A DNA stretch of 64,000 nucleotides from Lysinibacillus sphaericus (GCF_006864135.1 NZ_SADV01000001.1:248001-312000); one strand, 5' to 3'; counted from the first letter of the stretch, positions 26,945 through 36,662 are shown. Numbers and translations: made by a program. The notes: a model not told the origin generated them from the sequence alone.

Positions 26945-27653
26945 ATTGATCCTCCTTATTTATGTGTTTATTAAGTTCAAAATTTATTATTTCCGTTATA
27001 CTTCCAATATTGTTATTAATAAAAAAATGATTCCCTTCCATCATATGTATCCTAAAATCTTGGGAGCAATGGCTTTTCCACTTTAATATCCCTTTTAAAG
27101 GTATGTCTTCTTTCCCGCTAAAAACAGTCGTATCACATTCTATTTTTTCTTTTCTTTCCTTATAAACGTAATTTTCATTAATTTTTATGTCACTCCTTAA
27201 AGTTGGGAGTACAAACTGAAGCAATTCTTCATTTTCTAATAATTCTTTAGGTGTGCCTCCAAGCTTAATAATTTCTTTCATAAATTCAACATCTGAAAGT
27301 TTGTGGAGTTCTTTTTTTTCCTTCATGACACTTGGCGCATTATTACCTGAAAAAAATATATGTTTAGGTTTTGCAAGATTTTTATCGCATATTTTATAAT
27401 ACAATTCATAAGCTAGTCGACTTCCCAAGCTATGGCCAAAAATAGCATACTCATGATGAGTTATCTTATCTTTTATGTTTAGAAAGATATCATCCACAGC
27501 TTCATCAAAACATGTATAAAAACCCTCGTTATATCTATTACCTCTTCCTTTAAGTTCAATCGGCTCAAGTTTAATAGAAGCATCTAAATAATTTTTCCAT
27601 TTATAGTATATTGTTTCAGGGCCGCCCGCATAGGGTATGCAAAATAATATCAT
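26925..27653 (-). CDS. Type II thioesterase (NRPS editing)
   Basis: A 242-residue alpha/beta hydrolase of the GrsT/SrfAD group. It starts with FCIPYAGGPETIYYKWKNYL, has the nucleophile elbow GHSLG (Ser75), the FSGKEDIP segment carrying the acid and GNHFFI with the histidine. Such enzymes free NRPS carrier domains from wrong or stalled acyl groups. It overlaps the NRPS start by 20 bases, so the two are translationally coupled and form one operon. The family usually has GHSMG; Leu here is a small variation. Confidence 0.9.
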   Translation of the reverse strand: MILFCIPYAGGPETIYYKWKNYLDASIKLEPIELKGRGNRYNEGFYTCFDEAVDDIFLNIKDKITHHEYAIFGHSLGSRLAYELYYKICDKNLAKPKHIFFSGNNAPSVMKEKKELHKLSDVEFMKEIIKLGGTPKELLENEELLQFVLPTLRSDIKINENYVYKERKEKIECDTTVFSGKEDIPLKGILKWKSHCSQDFRIHMMEGNHFFINNNIGSITEIINFELNKHINKEDQYVIRRG

Positions 27654-27767
27654 TCTCTTTTAACCTCTTCTCTTATGAAGCAGTTTTTGTCAAGAATAGA
27701 AACGCAAAAACCACTTTTTTGTTTTTTCTGAACTTTCAACTTAATCCGAACACTTTTTTGAATAAAG

Positions 27768-27797
27768 GTAAACCCCCCATAATATGGAGGGTTTTAT
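27768..27797 (-). terminator. Hairpin between GNAT and thioesterase genes
   Basis: CCCCCCAT (27773-27780) and ATGGAGGG (27784-27791) form a stem with one mismatch; T-rich sequence follows on both strands. It may end the GNAT transcript or work in the plus direction. Confidence 0.45.
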
Positions 27798-27973
27798 GTG
27801 CTTCTCTAGCAGTAGAGGGCGGTAGATGGGTGTCTATAATCAATGGAAAAATCACACTTGATTAAGAAGCCCCTCCCTTATCAAGCCATTGTTTGTAACC
27901 TAATATTTACCCCTCAGTCTACTATTGATACAATGCGTTATACGTTGAAAGCTTACATTTTTTCCAAGAGACC

Positions 27974-28498
27974 CTATTCTACTAAGGATTCTGTTATTTT
28001 CCCATCTAGATTTTTAATCGCATGCACCGAATTATCCTGAATGATGCCTGTTTCTACAAAACCAAATGAAGCGTATAATTCTTTAGCTACGACATTATTT
28101 TTATGATAAAAGAGGCCTACATATTGTGCTTCCCCATATGGCATATTTTCAATATCCGCCAACACTTTTTCAAAGGCAAGCCTGCCATATCCTTTCCCCT
28201 GATAACTCTTATCAATCATAATATGCCAAATAAAATAGGTCTTCTTTCCGTAATAAACTTCATTTTGAAATGATTCATGATCCGTCGTATCATAAATATA
28301 CATCACAAATCCAATCATCGTATTATTCGCATAAATAGCTAATGGAGCAGCTGGTATACCATCTGTATTCAACATATGACCGTCTGCGAAGCATCTAAGG
28401 TTAGTAGTTTCTAATATAAAGTCCTTCTGGTTTTCTTCAACATCAAGCGCTATTACCTCATCTATGTTATCCCCGTCTATTTTTCGTAATTCAATCAT
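27974..28498 (-). CDS. GNAT family N-acetyltransferase (diamine/spermidine acetyltransferase-like)
   Basis: A 174-residue acetyltransferase. The acetyl-CoA site is visible as YQGKGYGRLAFEKVL, preceded by YFIWHIMIDKS; the C-terminus ends FYHKNNVVAKELYASFGFVE. This arrangement resembles the PaiA/BltD-type polyamine acetyltransferases. AGAGGAG lies 8 bases before the ATG. It stands among NRPS genes in the same direction, but with a hairpin after it, so a role in peptide self-resistance or tailoring is only a guess. Confidence 0.75.
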   Translation of the reverse strand: MIELRKIDGDNIDEVIALDVEENQKDFILETTNLRCFADGHMLNTDGIPAAPLAIYANNTMIGFVMYIYDTTDHESFQNEVYYGKKTYFIWHIMIDKSYQGKGYGRLAFEKVLADIENMPYGEAQYVGLFYHKNNVVAKELYASFGFVETGIIQDNSVHAIKNLDGKITESLVE

Positions 28499-28908
28499 CT
28501 TTTTATCTCCTCTCTAAGTCGAGCCACTTTCACACATGGCATAAGACATTCCAACTATCAATTTTATTATTCTCAAAATAGGGTACACAAAATATTCACC
28601 AAAGCTAAACTTTTCTAACTTTTTCATGGTAATTCAACTTTATCTGGAGAAACAGTCACAAAGCACGGATATAAATTTATCCATGAGCAATCAGGTACAA
28701 TTAGAGACTCTTTATTTTTTAATGCACTTAAATGGATTCATTTATTTTTTACTGGCATTTTAGTAGTTAGCAAACAAATATTTATTGATATCATTTCTAC
28801 CATGACTAAAGAGCTTGTTTTCCCATTTCAGCTACATTATTAGCCTTTTCCTGCTCAAATACTGTGACTTCACTTTTGACTCCAATTGAGTTGCCTATCA
28901 CATTGATT
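28499..28908. other. Intergenic region with unassigned coding debris
   Basis: On the minus strand a tail-like frame (INVIGNSIGVKSEVTVFEQE, KANNVAEMGKQAL, stop at 28806) starts inside the end of the adenylation gene. On the plus strand HGNSTLSGETVTKHGYKFIH and a hydrophobic stretch (IHLFFTGILVVSKQIFIDII) are open. Neither has a start or a family I recognise; both look like remnants. Confidence 0.4.
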
Positions 28909-30207
28909 TTATTCAAAATTTCCATAAGTATCCAATTCAATTTTATCTACTTTGCCATTAGGCGTCATTGGAAATTTATCGATTATCATTATACGTTGTG
29001 GAATCATGTATACAGGTAGTTTTTTCTTCAATTCCTTTTTTAAGGTTTCTTCATTTAAATGAGATACATTTTCTTTTCTAGTTACAAAAGAAATTAAATA
29101 CTTAAAGTTATGTGTTAAATTCTCTTTCAATAAAACAACACTATTATCAATTCCATTTATCTGGCAAATTGCATTCTCAATTTCCCCCAACTCTATTCTA
29201 TATCCTCTTAACTTAATTTGACTATCATCTCTTCCAATAAATAAGAGATTATTATCTTCTAATATTTGCACTATATCTCCTGTTTTATAAAGTATTTGAT
29301 CGAGTGCTTCAAAATATTTAAATGATTGCTCAGTTTTATCAGGGTTTTGATAGTACCCTCTTGCAACACCTGGGCCGCCAATATATAACTCACCTTTACA
29401 GCCTGGTAAAACAGGTGCTAGATCATTATTTAAAACATAGTAATCCGTATTAGCAGTTGGTAACCCAATAGGTATGGTTGGATACTTTTGCCCATGATCC
29501 TCGCTATATAATAATATTGAACTGGAAATTGTAGCCTCTGTCGGTCCGTATTCATTATAAATTTCACAATCTGAAGGCAAAACTTTAATGGCATCGTTCA
29601 CAAGTGATGAAGGCAAAGCTTCTCCACCAAAGATTAAAAACTTTAATGATGAAAAAGCATCTAAATTAATTATATTGAGATAATCTAACATTTGCCTAAA
29701 TTGTGTTGGTGTAACATTTAATACTGTAATTTTATTAATTGATAAATATTGTAAAAAGCTATACATATCAATTGAAATTAAATCATCTACTACATGTAAC
29801 ACACCACCGGATAATAAAGCTTCAAAAATCTCCCATACTGAAAAATCAAAGCTCAAATTATGATACTGAATAATACGATCTTGATTAGTAAAATTAAAGT
29901 ATTCTAAATTCCACTCCATAAAAGGCGAAATATTTTCATTATTAATAGTTATCGCCTTAGGATATCCTGTGGAACCTGATGTGTACATAAGATATATGTT
30001 ATCATACTTATTTCTACCATTTATGTCGCTTAACGCTTCACAAATTTTTTCTAGTTCTTGATAGTGTAAGGTTTTTAAAGGGATCTGTATGTTTAGTTTA
30101 TCTAATATTTCAACACCAAAATCATCACAAATAACTTCATTAACATTACTTTTCTCTAACATATAATTTATTCTTTCATGATTCTGTAAAAATAAATGCC
30201 GGTCCAT
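28909..30207 (-). pseudogene. Stand-alone adenylation domain, N-terminally truncated
   Basis: 432 residues of an amino-acid-activating AMP-binding enzyme. Present: A3 LMYTSGSTGYPK (73-84), FDFSVWEIFEALLSGG, NEYGPTEATIS, GELYIGGPGVARGYYQNP, YKTGDIV, GRDDSQIKLRGYRIELGEIE and the catalytic NGK. A normal domain has about 100 more residues before A3; here homology starts abruptly at HERINYMLE and is preceded by DNA from an aminotransferase gene. There is no carrier domain after it. The pocket reads DFWNIGEIS(K), whose first six positions equal the threonine code DFWNIGMVHK; the rest differ. The ATG at 30207 is probably fortuitous. Probably a dead piece of the NRPS cluster. Confidence 0.75.
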
Positions 30208-30301
30208 TTTCCGTCTTTACTGGTGAAGTAGGGTGTAGAAAATGCTTTTGGTCTAACACTTTAAGTTCTTCAACAGAATAATTTTTTCCATAAAAATACA
30301 T
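30176..30301 (-). pseudogene. Class III aminotransferase, N-terminal fragment
   Basis: The ATG at 30301, preceded by AGAGAGG, encodes 41 residues (MYFYGKNYSVEELKVLDQKH, FLHPTSPVKTENGPAFIFTE, S) and then TGA. It resembles the start of the intact aminotransferase at 40329 (LDKKHLLHPATNP then NGPPIIF). It breaks exactly where adenylation-domain sequence starts in another frame, so a deletion fused two genes. Confidence 0.6.
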
Positions 30302-30708
30302 CCTCTCTTTTAAATGTTTTTAAACAATACGTTTGCCAACTACTAAAATGTGATTTACTTACATCTCGGACATAAATTAATTTAATTTCCAAATAATTAC
30401 AGATACAGGAATTGCTTCGTCGATCTAATTGTTAAGAGAGATTTGTTTTCTCAAATAATTTTCCATACTCATAATTTCCCGATTAAAAGTTTTATTAGTG
30501 TACAAATAATTCTCACTTGGAGTCTTCTGCCGAATAAAGATAAATAGTCATGCGATTCAAAAGACGACATTTATAGGGTTGCAAAGATTGTTGCATTTCT
30601 TGTGTCATTTTTAATGCTAGGTTTTGTTCTAAATCCCAATTGCATTAAGCCTACTCCCTTTTTCCATAACACCCCAATCATTCAGCTACCAAAGGATATT
30701 CCCAAAAG
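30302..30708. other. Intergenic region between NRPS locus and catabolic operon
   Basis: About 400 AT-rich bases with no recognised gene or strong hairpin. Confidence 0.5.
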
Positions 30709-31962
30709 TTAACTCTCGCTCCACTTAATAATATAATTTGCCAAAACATTAGTTACTTCTACTACACTATCTAAATGAACACATTCATCTGGTCCATGCA
30801 TATTTTCTCCAATTGGCCCAAAGCACAATCCTTGTTTTCCGTAATACTGCGTAAATCGTGCATCATTTCCCCCAGCTCTTCCAACCATTATTACTTTATG
30901 TCCCATAACATCTTCTGCATTTTCCATGAATAATTTTACAAAAGGGTTCTCAGGATCTTGGTACCATGGCTCCGTTGACCATCCAAACCACTCTATAACA
31001 GGTGGATTTTTAGCCATCCACTCATCGCCTAAGACAGCTTTCATAATCGTATCTTCTACTAGTTGCTTAATTTCTTCGCGAGTTTCCCCTGGGATAAAAC
31101 CAATTCTTCCTTCGAGAATCGCTTCCCCTGGAACTGTCGATACCCAGTCCCCAGCTTTTAGTACACCTAAGTTTAAGTGAACGGACTGTCCAGACCCCTT
31201 TTCAAATAAATCAAACTTAACATTTTTAGCACGCCATTCGCTTAATTCATCCAGCGCACTAAGGATCTTCATCATTTTTGAAATAGCATTTATGCCTTCA
31301 TGCGCTAAACCAGCATGCGCTGTTCTTCCCTTTACATACACTCGGAAATACATAATCCCCCCATGACTTATTGTCATATTCAAATTATGTGGCTCTGTCG
31401 AAATATACCCATCTGTTACGAAGCCTTCCTCCAAACATGCTAAAGCTCCGCCTCCACCACCAGCTTCTTCTTCTATTACTGAATGTAGCTGAACATCTCC
31501 AGCAATTGGATAACCTAAATCAATTAATGTTTTCAATGCGAACCAATTTGAAATAAGTCCTGCTTTCATATCGGCAGAGCCTCGACCGTATAACTTGTTT
31601 CCAATAATATCTCCACTCCATGGGTCCATCGTCCAGTTTGAATATGGTTCTGGAGAAACAACATCTACATGCCCATGAATCGTTAATGACTTACCATTGG
31701 AGACACCTTTATGTATTCCAATAATATTTTTTCGGTCTTCAAACGGAATACCTGAATCAATAAACGCTTCATGAGCTGAAACCTTCTCATATTGTGGTTC
31801 AATCTCATGCAAAATCAAGTTAAGTTCTTCATATTTTTTTTTCATGTATACTTGCATCTCTTGTTCGTTACCAACAACGCTTTTTATACGTACGACATCT
31901 TGAATTGTTTTAAATAATTCTTCTTTATTTTCTTCTATATACAGTCGAATTTTTTCTTTCAA
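30709..31962 (-). CDS. M20-family amidohydrolase/deacetylase (ArgE/DapE-like)
   Basis: A 417-residue zinc hydrolase. The TTG at 31962 is chosen over the ATG at 31995 because AAAGGAGTG precedes it by a good distance. Metal and catalytic residues are in place: IHGHVDVV, GRGSADMKAG, EEEAGG, STEPHN and GPDECVHLD. The dimerisation domain region has GRTAHAGLAHEGINA. The family removes acyl groups or cleaves dipeptides (acetylornithine, succinyl-diaminopimelate, N-acyl amino acids). It is the last gene of the catabolic operon, after two permeases, so a cytoplasmic deacylase acting on an imported N-acyl amino acid is plausible. Confidence 0.85.
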   Translation of the reverse strand: MKEKIRLYIEENKEELFKTIQDVVRIKSVVGNEQEMQVYMKKKYEELNLILHEIEPQYEKVSAHEAFIDSGIPFEDRKNIIGIHKGVSNGKSLTIHGHVDVVSPEPYSNWTMDPWSGDIIGNKLYGRGSADMKAGLISNWFALKTLIDLGYPIAGDVQLHSVIEEEAGGGGGALACLEEGFVTDGYISTEPHNLNMTISHGGIMYFRVYVKGRTAHAGLAHEGINAISKMMKILSALDELSEWRAKNVKFDLFEKGSGQSVHLNLGVLKAGDWVSTVPGEAILEGRIGFIPGETREEIKQLVEDTIMKAVLGDEWMAKNPPVIEWFGWSTEPWYQDPENPFVKLFMENAEDVMGHKVIMVGRAGGNDARFTQYYGKQGLCFGPIGENMHGPDECVHLDSVVEVTNVLANYIIKWSES

Positions 31963-32039
31963 AGCATTCACTCCTTTATTTACTTCTTGTGTCATTAAAA
32001 AGAGGAAGATTATCTAAGAGATTCTCATCTTCTAAATAG

Positions 32040-33428
32040 TTAATTCAAGACTTTAATCTTATTCTCATTAAAGATCTCTTTATCTAATGACTCCAAGTCA
32101 TCAATAGAGTCCATGCTTCCAAGTTCTTTTTTAAAGAAGCTTGTTATAAACAGCATGTAAATGATTCCGATTATAAGCCAAACGATTCCACCTATAAATG
32201 CATCAGCGTGTAAATGATACCAAAGAACTCCAGTAGCTAATGCTCCGAAAGAAGGCATAATTAAGTACTTAAAGGTTTCACTGCCTGATCTCCTTTTCTG
32301 ACGAATATAGAAATGAACAATAACAGAAAGGTTAACGAATGTGAATGCAATTAATGCCCCAAAGTTAATGACTGAAGCAATTAATTCTAAATTTGGCCCT
32401 ATTGCAAATAATGATACGATTCCCGTCAAAACAATCGTAAAAACAGGCGTTCTAAATTTAGGGTGTAAGTATCCGAAAGTTTTTTTAGGAAGTACACCAT
32501 TTCTGCCCATAACAAACAGCAAACGAGATGCACTTGCATGAGATGCAAGTCCTGAAGCTACAGTAGCAGCGAATGCTCCTGCAATGAAGAGCAGTTGGAA
32601 TAACTTCCCTCCTACATACAAACCAATTTCCGGCAATGTATCATCTACATTTTCGAACACAGAAACATCCGGGAATAATGCTTGAGTAAAATAAGAAGCA
32701 ATAAAGAAAATGCCCCCACCGATTAAAACAGTTAGAAGGATTGCTCTAGGAACTGTTGATGTATCCTTTGCTTCTTCCGTATACATTGTTATTGCGTCGA
32801 AACCGATAAACGAGAAAGCTACTACTGTTGCCCCAGTTAAAACGGCTATTAATTTCACATTTTCATGTGATAGTGGATGAATCGTGAATAAAGTACCATT
32901 CCCCATACCGTGATAAAGTTGTACAGAAGCAAGTATGATGAAAATACCTATTAAACAAATCGTGAAAACAACGAGTATAAAGTTTAAGCTGGATGTTGAT
33001 TCCATACTATAAGCATTAATTGCAGTAACTACAATGACATAAGCAAAAACCCAAATCCAAACAGGTACATTCGGAAACAGAGATTCCATATATATTCGAA
33101 TAATTAATGCATTAACTAAAGGTAATAATAAATAATCTAATAACGATGCCCATCCTACGAGGAATCCTAGGTGAGACCCAATTGTTTCCCGGGTGTATGT
33201 ATATGCTGAACCAGCAGCCGGGAATACCTGTACCATCTTTCCATAACTAATCGCTGTCAATACCATTACTAACAAGGCGACAAAATACGCCATTGGTACT
33301 ACACCATTTGTTAATTTTGATACAATTCCAAACGTATCAAAGACCACTGTAGGCGTCATATATCCTAATCCCAGTGCAACAATTGACCAAACACCTAATG
33401 ACCTTTTAAGCGTAGTGTTATCTGTCAT
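32040..33428 (-). CDS. APC-family amino acid permease (1)
   Basis: A 462-residue membrane protein with about 12 helices. It shows the APC signature at the N-terminus (LGYMTPTVVFDTFGIVSKLT), FPAAGSAYTYTRETIGSHLG in helices 2-3, and FSFIGFDAITMYTEEAKDTS, the conserved segment after helix 6. This family imports amino acids or related amines with protons. It is paired with a second permease of about 40-50% apparent similarity, suggesting duplication with different substrates. It is cotranscribed with the M20 hydrolase. Confidence 0.85.
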   Translation of the reverse strand: MTDNTTLKRSLGVWSIVALGLGYMTPTVVFDTFGIVSKLTNGVVPMAYFVALLVMVLTAISYGKMVQVFPAAGSAYTYTRETIGSHLGFLVGWASLLDYLLLPLVNALIIRIYMESLFPNVPVWIWVFAYVIVVTAINAYSMESTSSLNFILVVFTICLIGIFIILASVQLYHGMGNGTLFTIHPLSHENVKLIAVLTGATVVAFSFIGFDAITMYTEEAKDTSTVPRAILLTVLIGGGIFFIASYFTQALFPDVSVFENVDDTLPEIGLYVGGKLFQLLFIAGAFAATVASGLASHASASRLLFVMGRNGVLPKKTFGYLHPKFRTPVFTIVLTGIVSLFAIGPNLELIASVINFGALIAFTFVNLSVIVHFYIRQKRRSGSETFKYLIMPSFGALATGVLWYHLHADAFIGGIVWLIIGIIYMLFITSFFKKELGSMDSIDDLESLDKEIFNENKIKVLN

Positions 33429-33483
33429 TCATCCATCCCCTTTACATATTTTTAGCTGCTTCATTAAATGTTTTAAACTGCGA

Positions 33484-34824
33484 CTAATCAATCTGTACTG
33501 TATTGAGCACTGGAGGTTTTTGCTTAAGACCTTTTGTCATAAATAATAAATAAATAACACCAATTCCTAACCAAACACTACCAAGAGTAATCGAATAAAC
33601 ATCTAGATTGAAAAGCAAACAAGTTGTAAGTACTGCTCCGATTAATGGAAAAATCAAATAGAAGATAGTCCCCTTTAAGGAGCGTTCTTTTCGTTTACCG
33701 TAATATAAAAAAACAACGGATAGATTCACAGCAGTAAATGCAAGTAAGGCGCCAAAGTTAATGAAAGACGCGACAAAGGTTAGACTTAAAAACATTGCAG
33801 ATAATGATAAAAGACCAATTAATAAAATGTTGTTTACCGGGGTTCTCGTTCTTTTATTTAGTTTTCCAAAAAAATTTTTAGGTAATTGTCCATCTCTTCC
33901 CATTGCGTATAATACACGTGCAGCACTTGCTTGAGAAGCGGACGCGGAACCAAATACAACCACTGCAGTTTTTGCTAGGAATGCTGCTTGTAAGGCATTC
34001 CCGCCTACTAGGAAAGCAATTTCATAGGAAGCAGAATCAGCATCTTTAAAACTCGTATAATCTGGCCAAACATTATGGGCAAAATATGATACGACTACAA
34101 AACATAATCCACCAATTATTGTTACTAAAGATATTGCACGCGGTATGTTTTTCTCCGGATTTTTTACTTCTTCTGAAAAAGTAGAAACTGCATCAAAACC
34201 GAGGAAAGAGAAACATAATAGTGCAGCACCAGCAACTATATACTTAAATGATTCCTCGGTATTAAAAAAGGGATCAAGGTTAAATAAAATGCCAGTCCCG
34301 GTTCCAGTTACTATTGATTTAACTGATAAGATGCAAAAGACAATTAGAAATAATACCGATAAGCCTATTACAATCATGTTGACATTTGCGCTTAACTTTA
34401 CACCTTTAACATTTACAAACGTCACAAGAACTACTAATGTAAGTATCCAAACATACTGTGGAACTTCAGGTATTGCAGCTGAGAAGAAAATACCAAATAG
34501 TAAAAAGTTAACCATTGGGATCAAGAGATAATCCATTAAAATTGCCCATCCCACTAAGAAACCAACATGAGGATTAATCGCTTTTTGTGCATAGGTATAG
34601 GCAGATCCCGCAATAGGGTACGCTTTTGCCATTTGACCATAACTATGAGCCGTAAACATCATCACAATTAATGCAAGTACATACGATCCAGCGACCATAC
34701 CATGAGATATTTGAGAGGCTATGCCGTATGTGCTAAACACTGTAGTTAAAGCCATAAAGGCCAACCCAGTAACAACAACAGACGTTAAAGAAAGCGATCT
34801 AGACAAATTAACTGAATGTTTCAT
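33484..34824 (-). CDS. APC-family amino acid permease (2)
   Basis: 446 residues from the ATG at 34824, preferred over 34875 because GGGGAGTG lies 7 bases before it. Same family features as the preceding permease: YPIAGSAYTYAQKAINPHVG, LLCFSFLGFDAVSTFSEEVK and SASQASAARVLYAMGRDGQL. The start lies 48 bases after the amidohydrolase stop. The two permeases likely bring in the operon's substrates, for example an amide or N-acyl amino acid and its product. Confidence 0.85.
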   Translation of the reverse strand: MKHSVNLSRSLSLTSVVVTGLAFMALTTVFSTYGIASQISHGMVAGSYVLALIVMMFTAHSYGQMAKAYPIAGSAYTYAQKAINPHVGFLVGWAILMDYLLIPMVNFLLFGIFFSAAIPEVPQYVWILTLVVLVTFVNVKGVKLSANVNMIVIGLSVLFLIVFCILSVKSIVTGTGTGILFNLDPFFNTEESFKYIVAGAALLCFSFLGFDAVSTFSEEVKNPEKNIPRAISLVTIIGGLCFVVVSYFAHNVWPDYTSFKDADSASYEIAFLVGGNALQAAFLAKTAVVVFGSASASQASAARVLYAMGRDGQLPKNFFGKLNKRTRTPVNNILLIGLLSLSAMFLSLTFVASFINFGALLAFTAVNLSVVFLYYGKRKERSLKGTIFYLIFPLIGAVLTTCLLFNLDVYSITLGSVWLGIGVIYLLFMTKGLKQKPPVLNTVQID

Positions 34825-34871
34825 TTTTTTCACTCCCCGAATAGTAATAAAAAATGTTCCCGGTAAAATGA

Positions 34872-36506
34872 TCAATTAACTAAAATAGTAGGATAGTAGA
34901 CTGATTCACTATAAACAACTTCACCATCCATAATTGTTAACAAAACTTTCGTTTGAAGAATTTCTTTATGTTCTACTTCAAAGAGGTTTTTATCTAGTAC
35001 AATAATATCTGCTAATTTTCCAACTTCTAATGTACCTAAATCTTTTTCTCTGAATGTGCTGTATGCTGAACCTTTTGTATACGCTTTCAACGCTTCTGCG
35101 AGTGTTATCTGCTCTTGACTATTCCACTCATAATCACCAGTAAAATCTAGTCTCGTAATCGCATGAAAAATTTCTTTAAAAGGATCTAATGTTGCTATTG
35201 GATAGTCTGTACCAAGAGCAATATACTCGACTGCGTCGTATAACGTTTTACATAAATACGTATAAGGGTCTTTCTCTTTACCGACACGCAAAGTATGACT
35301 TTCTTTTGGCATCAATGCTAGATGAGAAGGCTGTACAGATGGAACAACCCCCAATTCTTTAAATCTCTGAATATCTGTCGGATGAATCACTTCAATATGC
35401 TCTAGCGCATGTCGTGAATCTCTCACACCATTCTCCATCCTTGCTGCTTCAAATATATCTAGAGCAAGCCTAACTGCGCCATCACCTATTGTATGGAAGC
35501 GAATTTGAAATCCTTCTTTGTCCGCTTTTGTCACCCAATTTTTGATCGTTTCTACAGGAAAAGTAGTACTCCCTCGTGTTGTAGGTTTGTCTAAGTAAGG
35601 ATCTAACATGTATGCGGTATGTCCAGTTACAACGCCATCAATAAACTGCTTAAGTCCTGCAAGCTGTAATTTTTCGGAATTGTACTTTTCACGCAAGCTT
35701 ATCGCTCTATCTATATCATCATTTAACTCAGGGTAAAGATGAATGCGAGTCGTAAGTTTTCCAGCTTCATCATATGCCTTATACATAGCGAAACTATTTA
35801 ACTTATCAAAACTACTTGCAAACAAATCATTTACTGATGTAATACCTAATTGAGCTGATTTTTTTAAGAACTCTTCAAACAATTCTTCTTTCCGTTTATC
35901 TGGAAATGCGAGAGCAATATCCACAACTAAATTCATTGCTGTTTCAAGAAGAATACCTGTGATTTCATTATTTTCATCTTTTTGAATCGTACCATTAGGA
36001 GGGTCTTCAGTTTCATTTGTAACCCTTGCATTTTCAAGTGCCAAACTATTAACCCATGAATAATGACCTTCTGCGTGAAAAAGAATAATTGGGCGATTAG
36101 GAACTACTTTGTCTAAAGAAAAACGTGTCGGCAAGCATTTCTCTGCCCAATTTGTATGATCCCATCCATAGCCTATAATCCACTCATCCGCATGCACGTT
36201 TTCCGAAAATTGTTTTACTAAACTAGCAACCTCTTCTTCCGAATGAGCATCCGATAAATTGATACTTGCATGCGAGAAAAGACTACCAAACATGAGATGA
36301 AGGTGCGCATCATGAAATCCTGGCATAATGAGTTGGTTGCCATAATGATATTCCTTCGTGTCTAAACCTATAAATGGTGTTATTTCCTCCATCGAACCTA
36401 CCGCAATGATTTTATTACCTTTAATCGCAATAGCAGCTGGCTTTGCTTCATTTTCTAAACCTGTAAATACTACTTCACTCGAAATAACTTTATCAGCGAT
36501 AACCAC
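34872..36506 (-). CDS. YtcJ-like metal-dependent amidohydrolase (Amidohydro_3)
   Basis: A 544-residue amidohydrolase. GTG start at 36506 with GGGAGGAG 5 bases before. Metal-ligand and family motifs: MPGFHDAHLHL, FHAEGHYSWVNSLAL, QFIDGVVTGHTAYMLDPY, RFHTIGDGAVRLALDIFE, HALEHIEVIHPTD and LGTDYPIATLDPF. This is the YtcJ/AepA-like branch, which hydrolyses N-substituted formamides or related amides; exact substrates are mostly unknown. In this operon it could release an amine or amino acid for the aminotransferase. Confidence 0.87.
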   Translation of the reverse strand: MVIADKVISSEVVFTGLENEAKPAAIAIKGNKIIAVGSMEEITPFIGLDTKEYHYGNQLIMPGFHDAHLHLMFGSLFSHASINLSDAHSEEEVASLVKQFSENVHADEWIIGYGWDHTNWAEKCLPTRFSLDKVVPNRPIILFHAEGHYSWVNSLALENARVTNETEDPPNGTIQKDENNEITGILLETAMNLVVDIALAFPDKRKEELFEEFLKKSAQLGITSVNDLFASSFDKLNSFAMYKAYDEAGKLTTRIHLYPELNDDIDRAISLREKYNSEKLQLAGLKQFIDGVVTGHTAYMLDPYLDKPTTRGSTTFPVETIKNWVTKADKEGFQIRFHTIGDGAVRLALDIFEAARMENGVRDSRHALEHIEVIHPTDIQRFKELGVVPSVQPSHLALMPKESHTLRVGKEKDPYTYLCKTLYDAVEYIALGTDYPIATLDPFKEIFHAITRLDFTGDYEWNSQEQITLAEALKAYTKGSAYSTFREKDLGTLEVGKLADIIVLDKNLFEVEHKEILQTKVLLTIMDGEVVYSESVYYPTILVN

Positions 36507-36563
36507 TATAACTCCTCCCTTTACCTAAGATTTACTTCTAATGGAACTCTTATAACAATCGAT

Positions 36564-36577
36564 TGAAAGCGCTTACA
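36564..36577. promoter_or_regulatory. CcpA catabolite-response element (cre)
   Basis: TGAAAGCGCTTACA matches the cre consensus TGWAANCGNTNWCA at every position. It lies between the GNAT stop and the amidohydrolase start (58 bases before the GTG), so glucose repression of the downstream half of the operon by CcpA is likely. Confidence 0.75.
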
Positions 36578-36662
36578 TAACTAAAGAAGTTAAATAATCG
36601 CAATTAACAATGGGCATCCACTGTTCGCCTATTAAAATAGGCGAACATAACGGACAAAAGAC

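Noticed and set aside
28909-30207. Reading the adenylation stump as an intact amino acid ligase such as DltA.
   Set aside because: About 100 N-terminal residues are absent and the junction carries aminotransferase sequence, so it is a broken domain.
34145-34531. 128-codon plus-strand frame inside the second permease gene.
   Set aside because: Shadow of the permease coding strand; no start signal.
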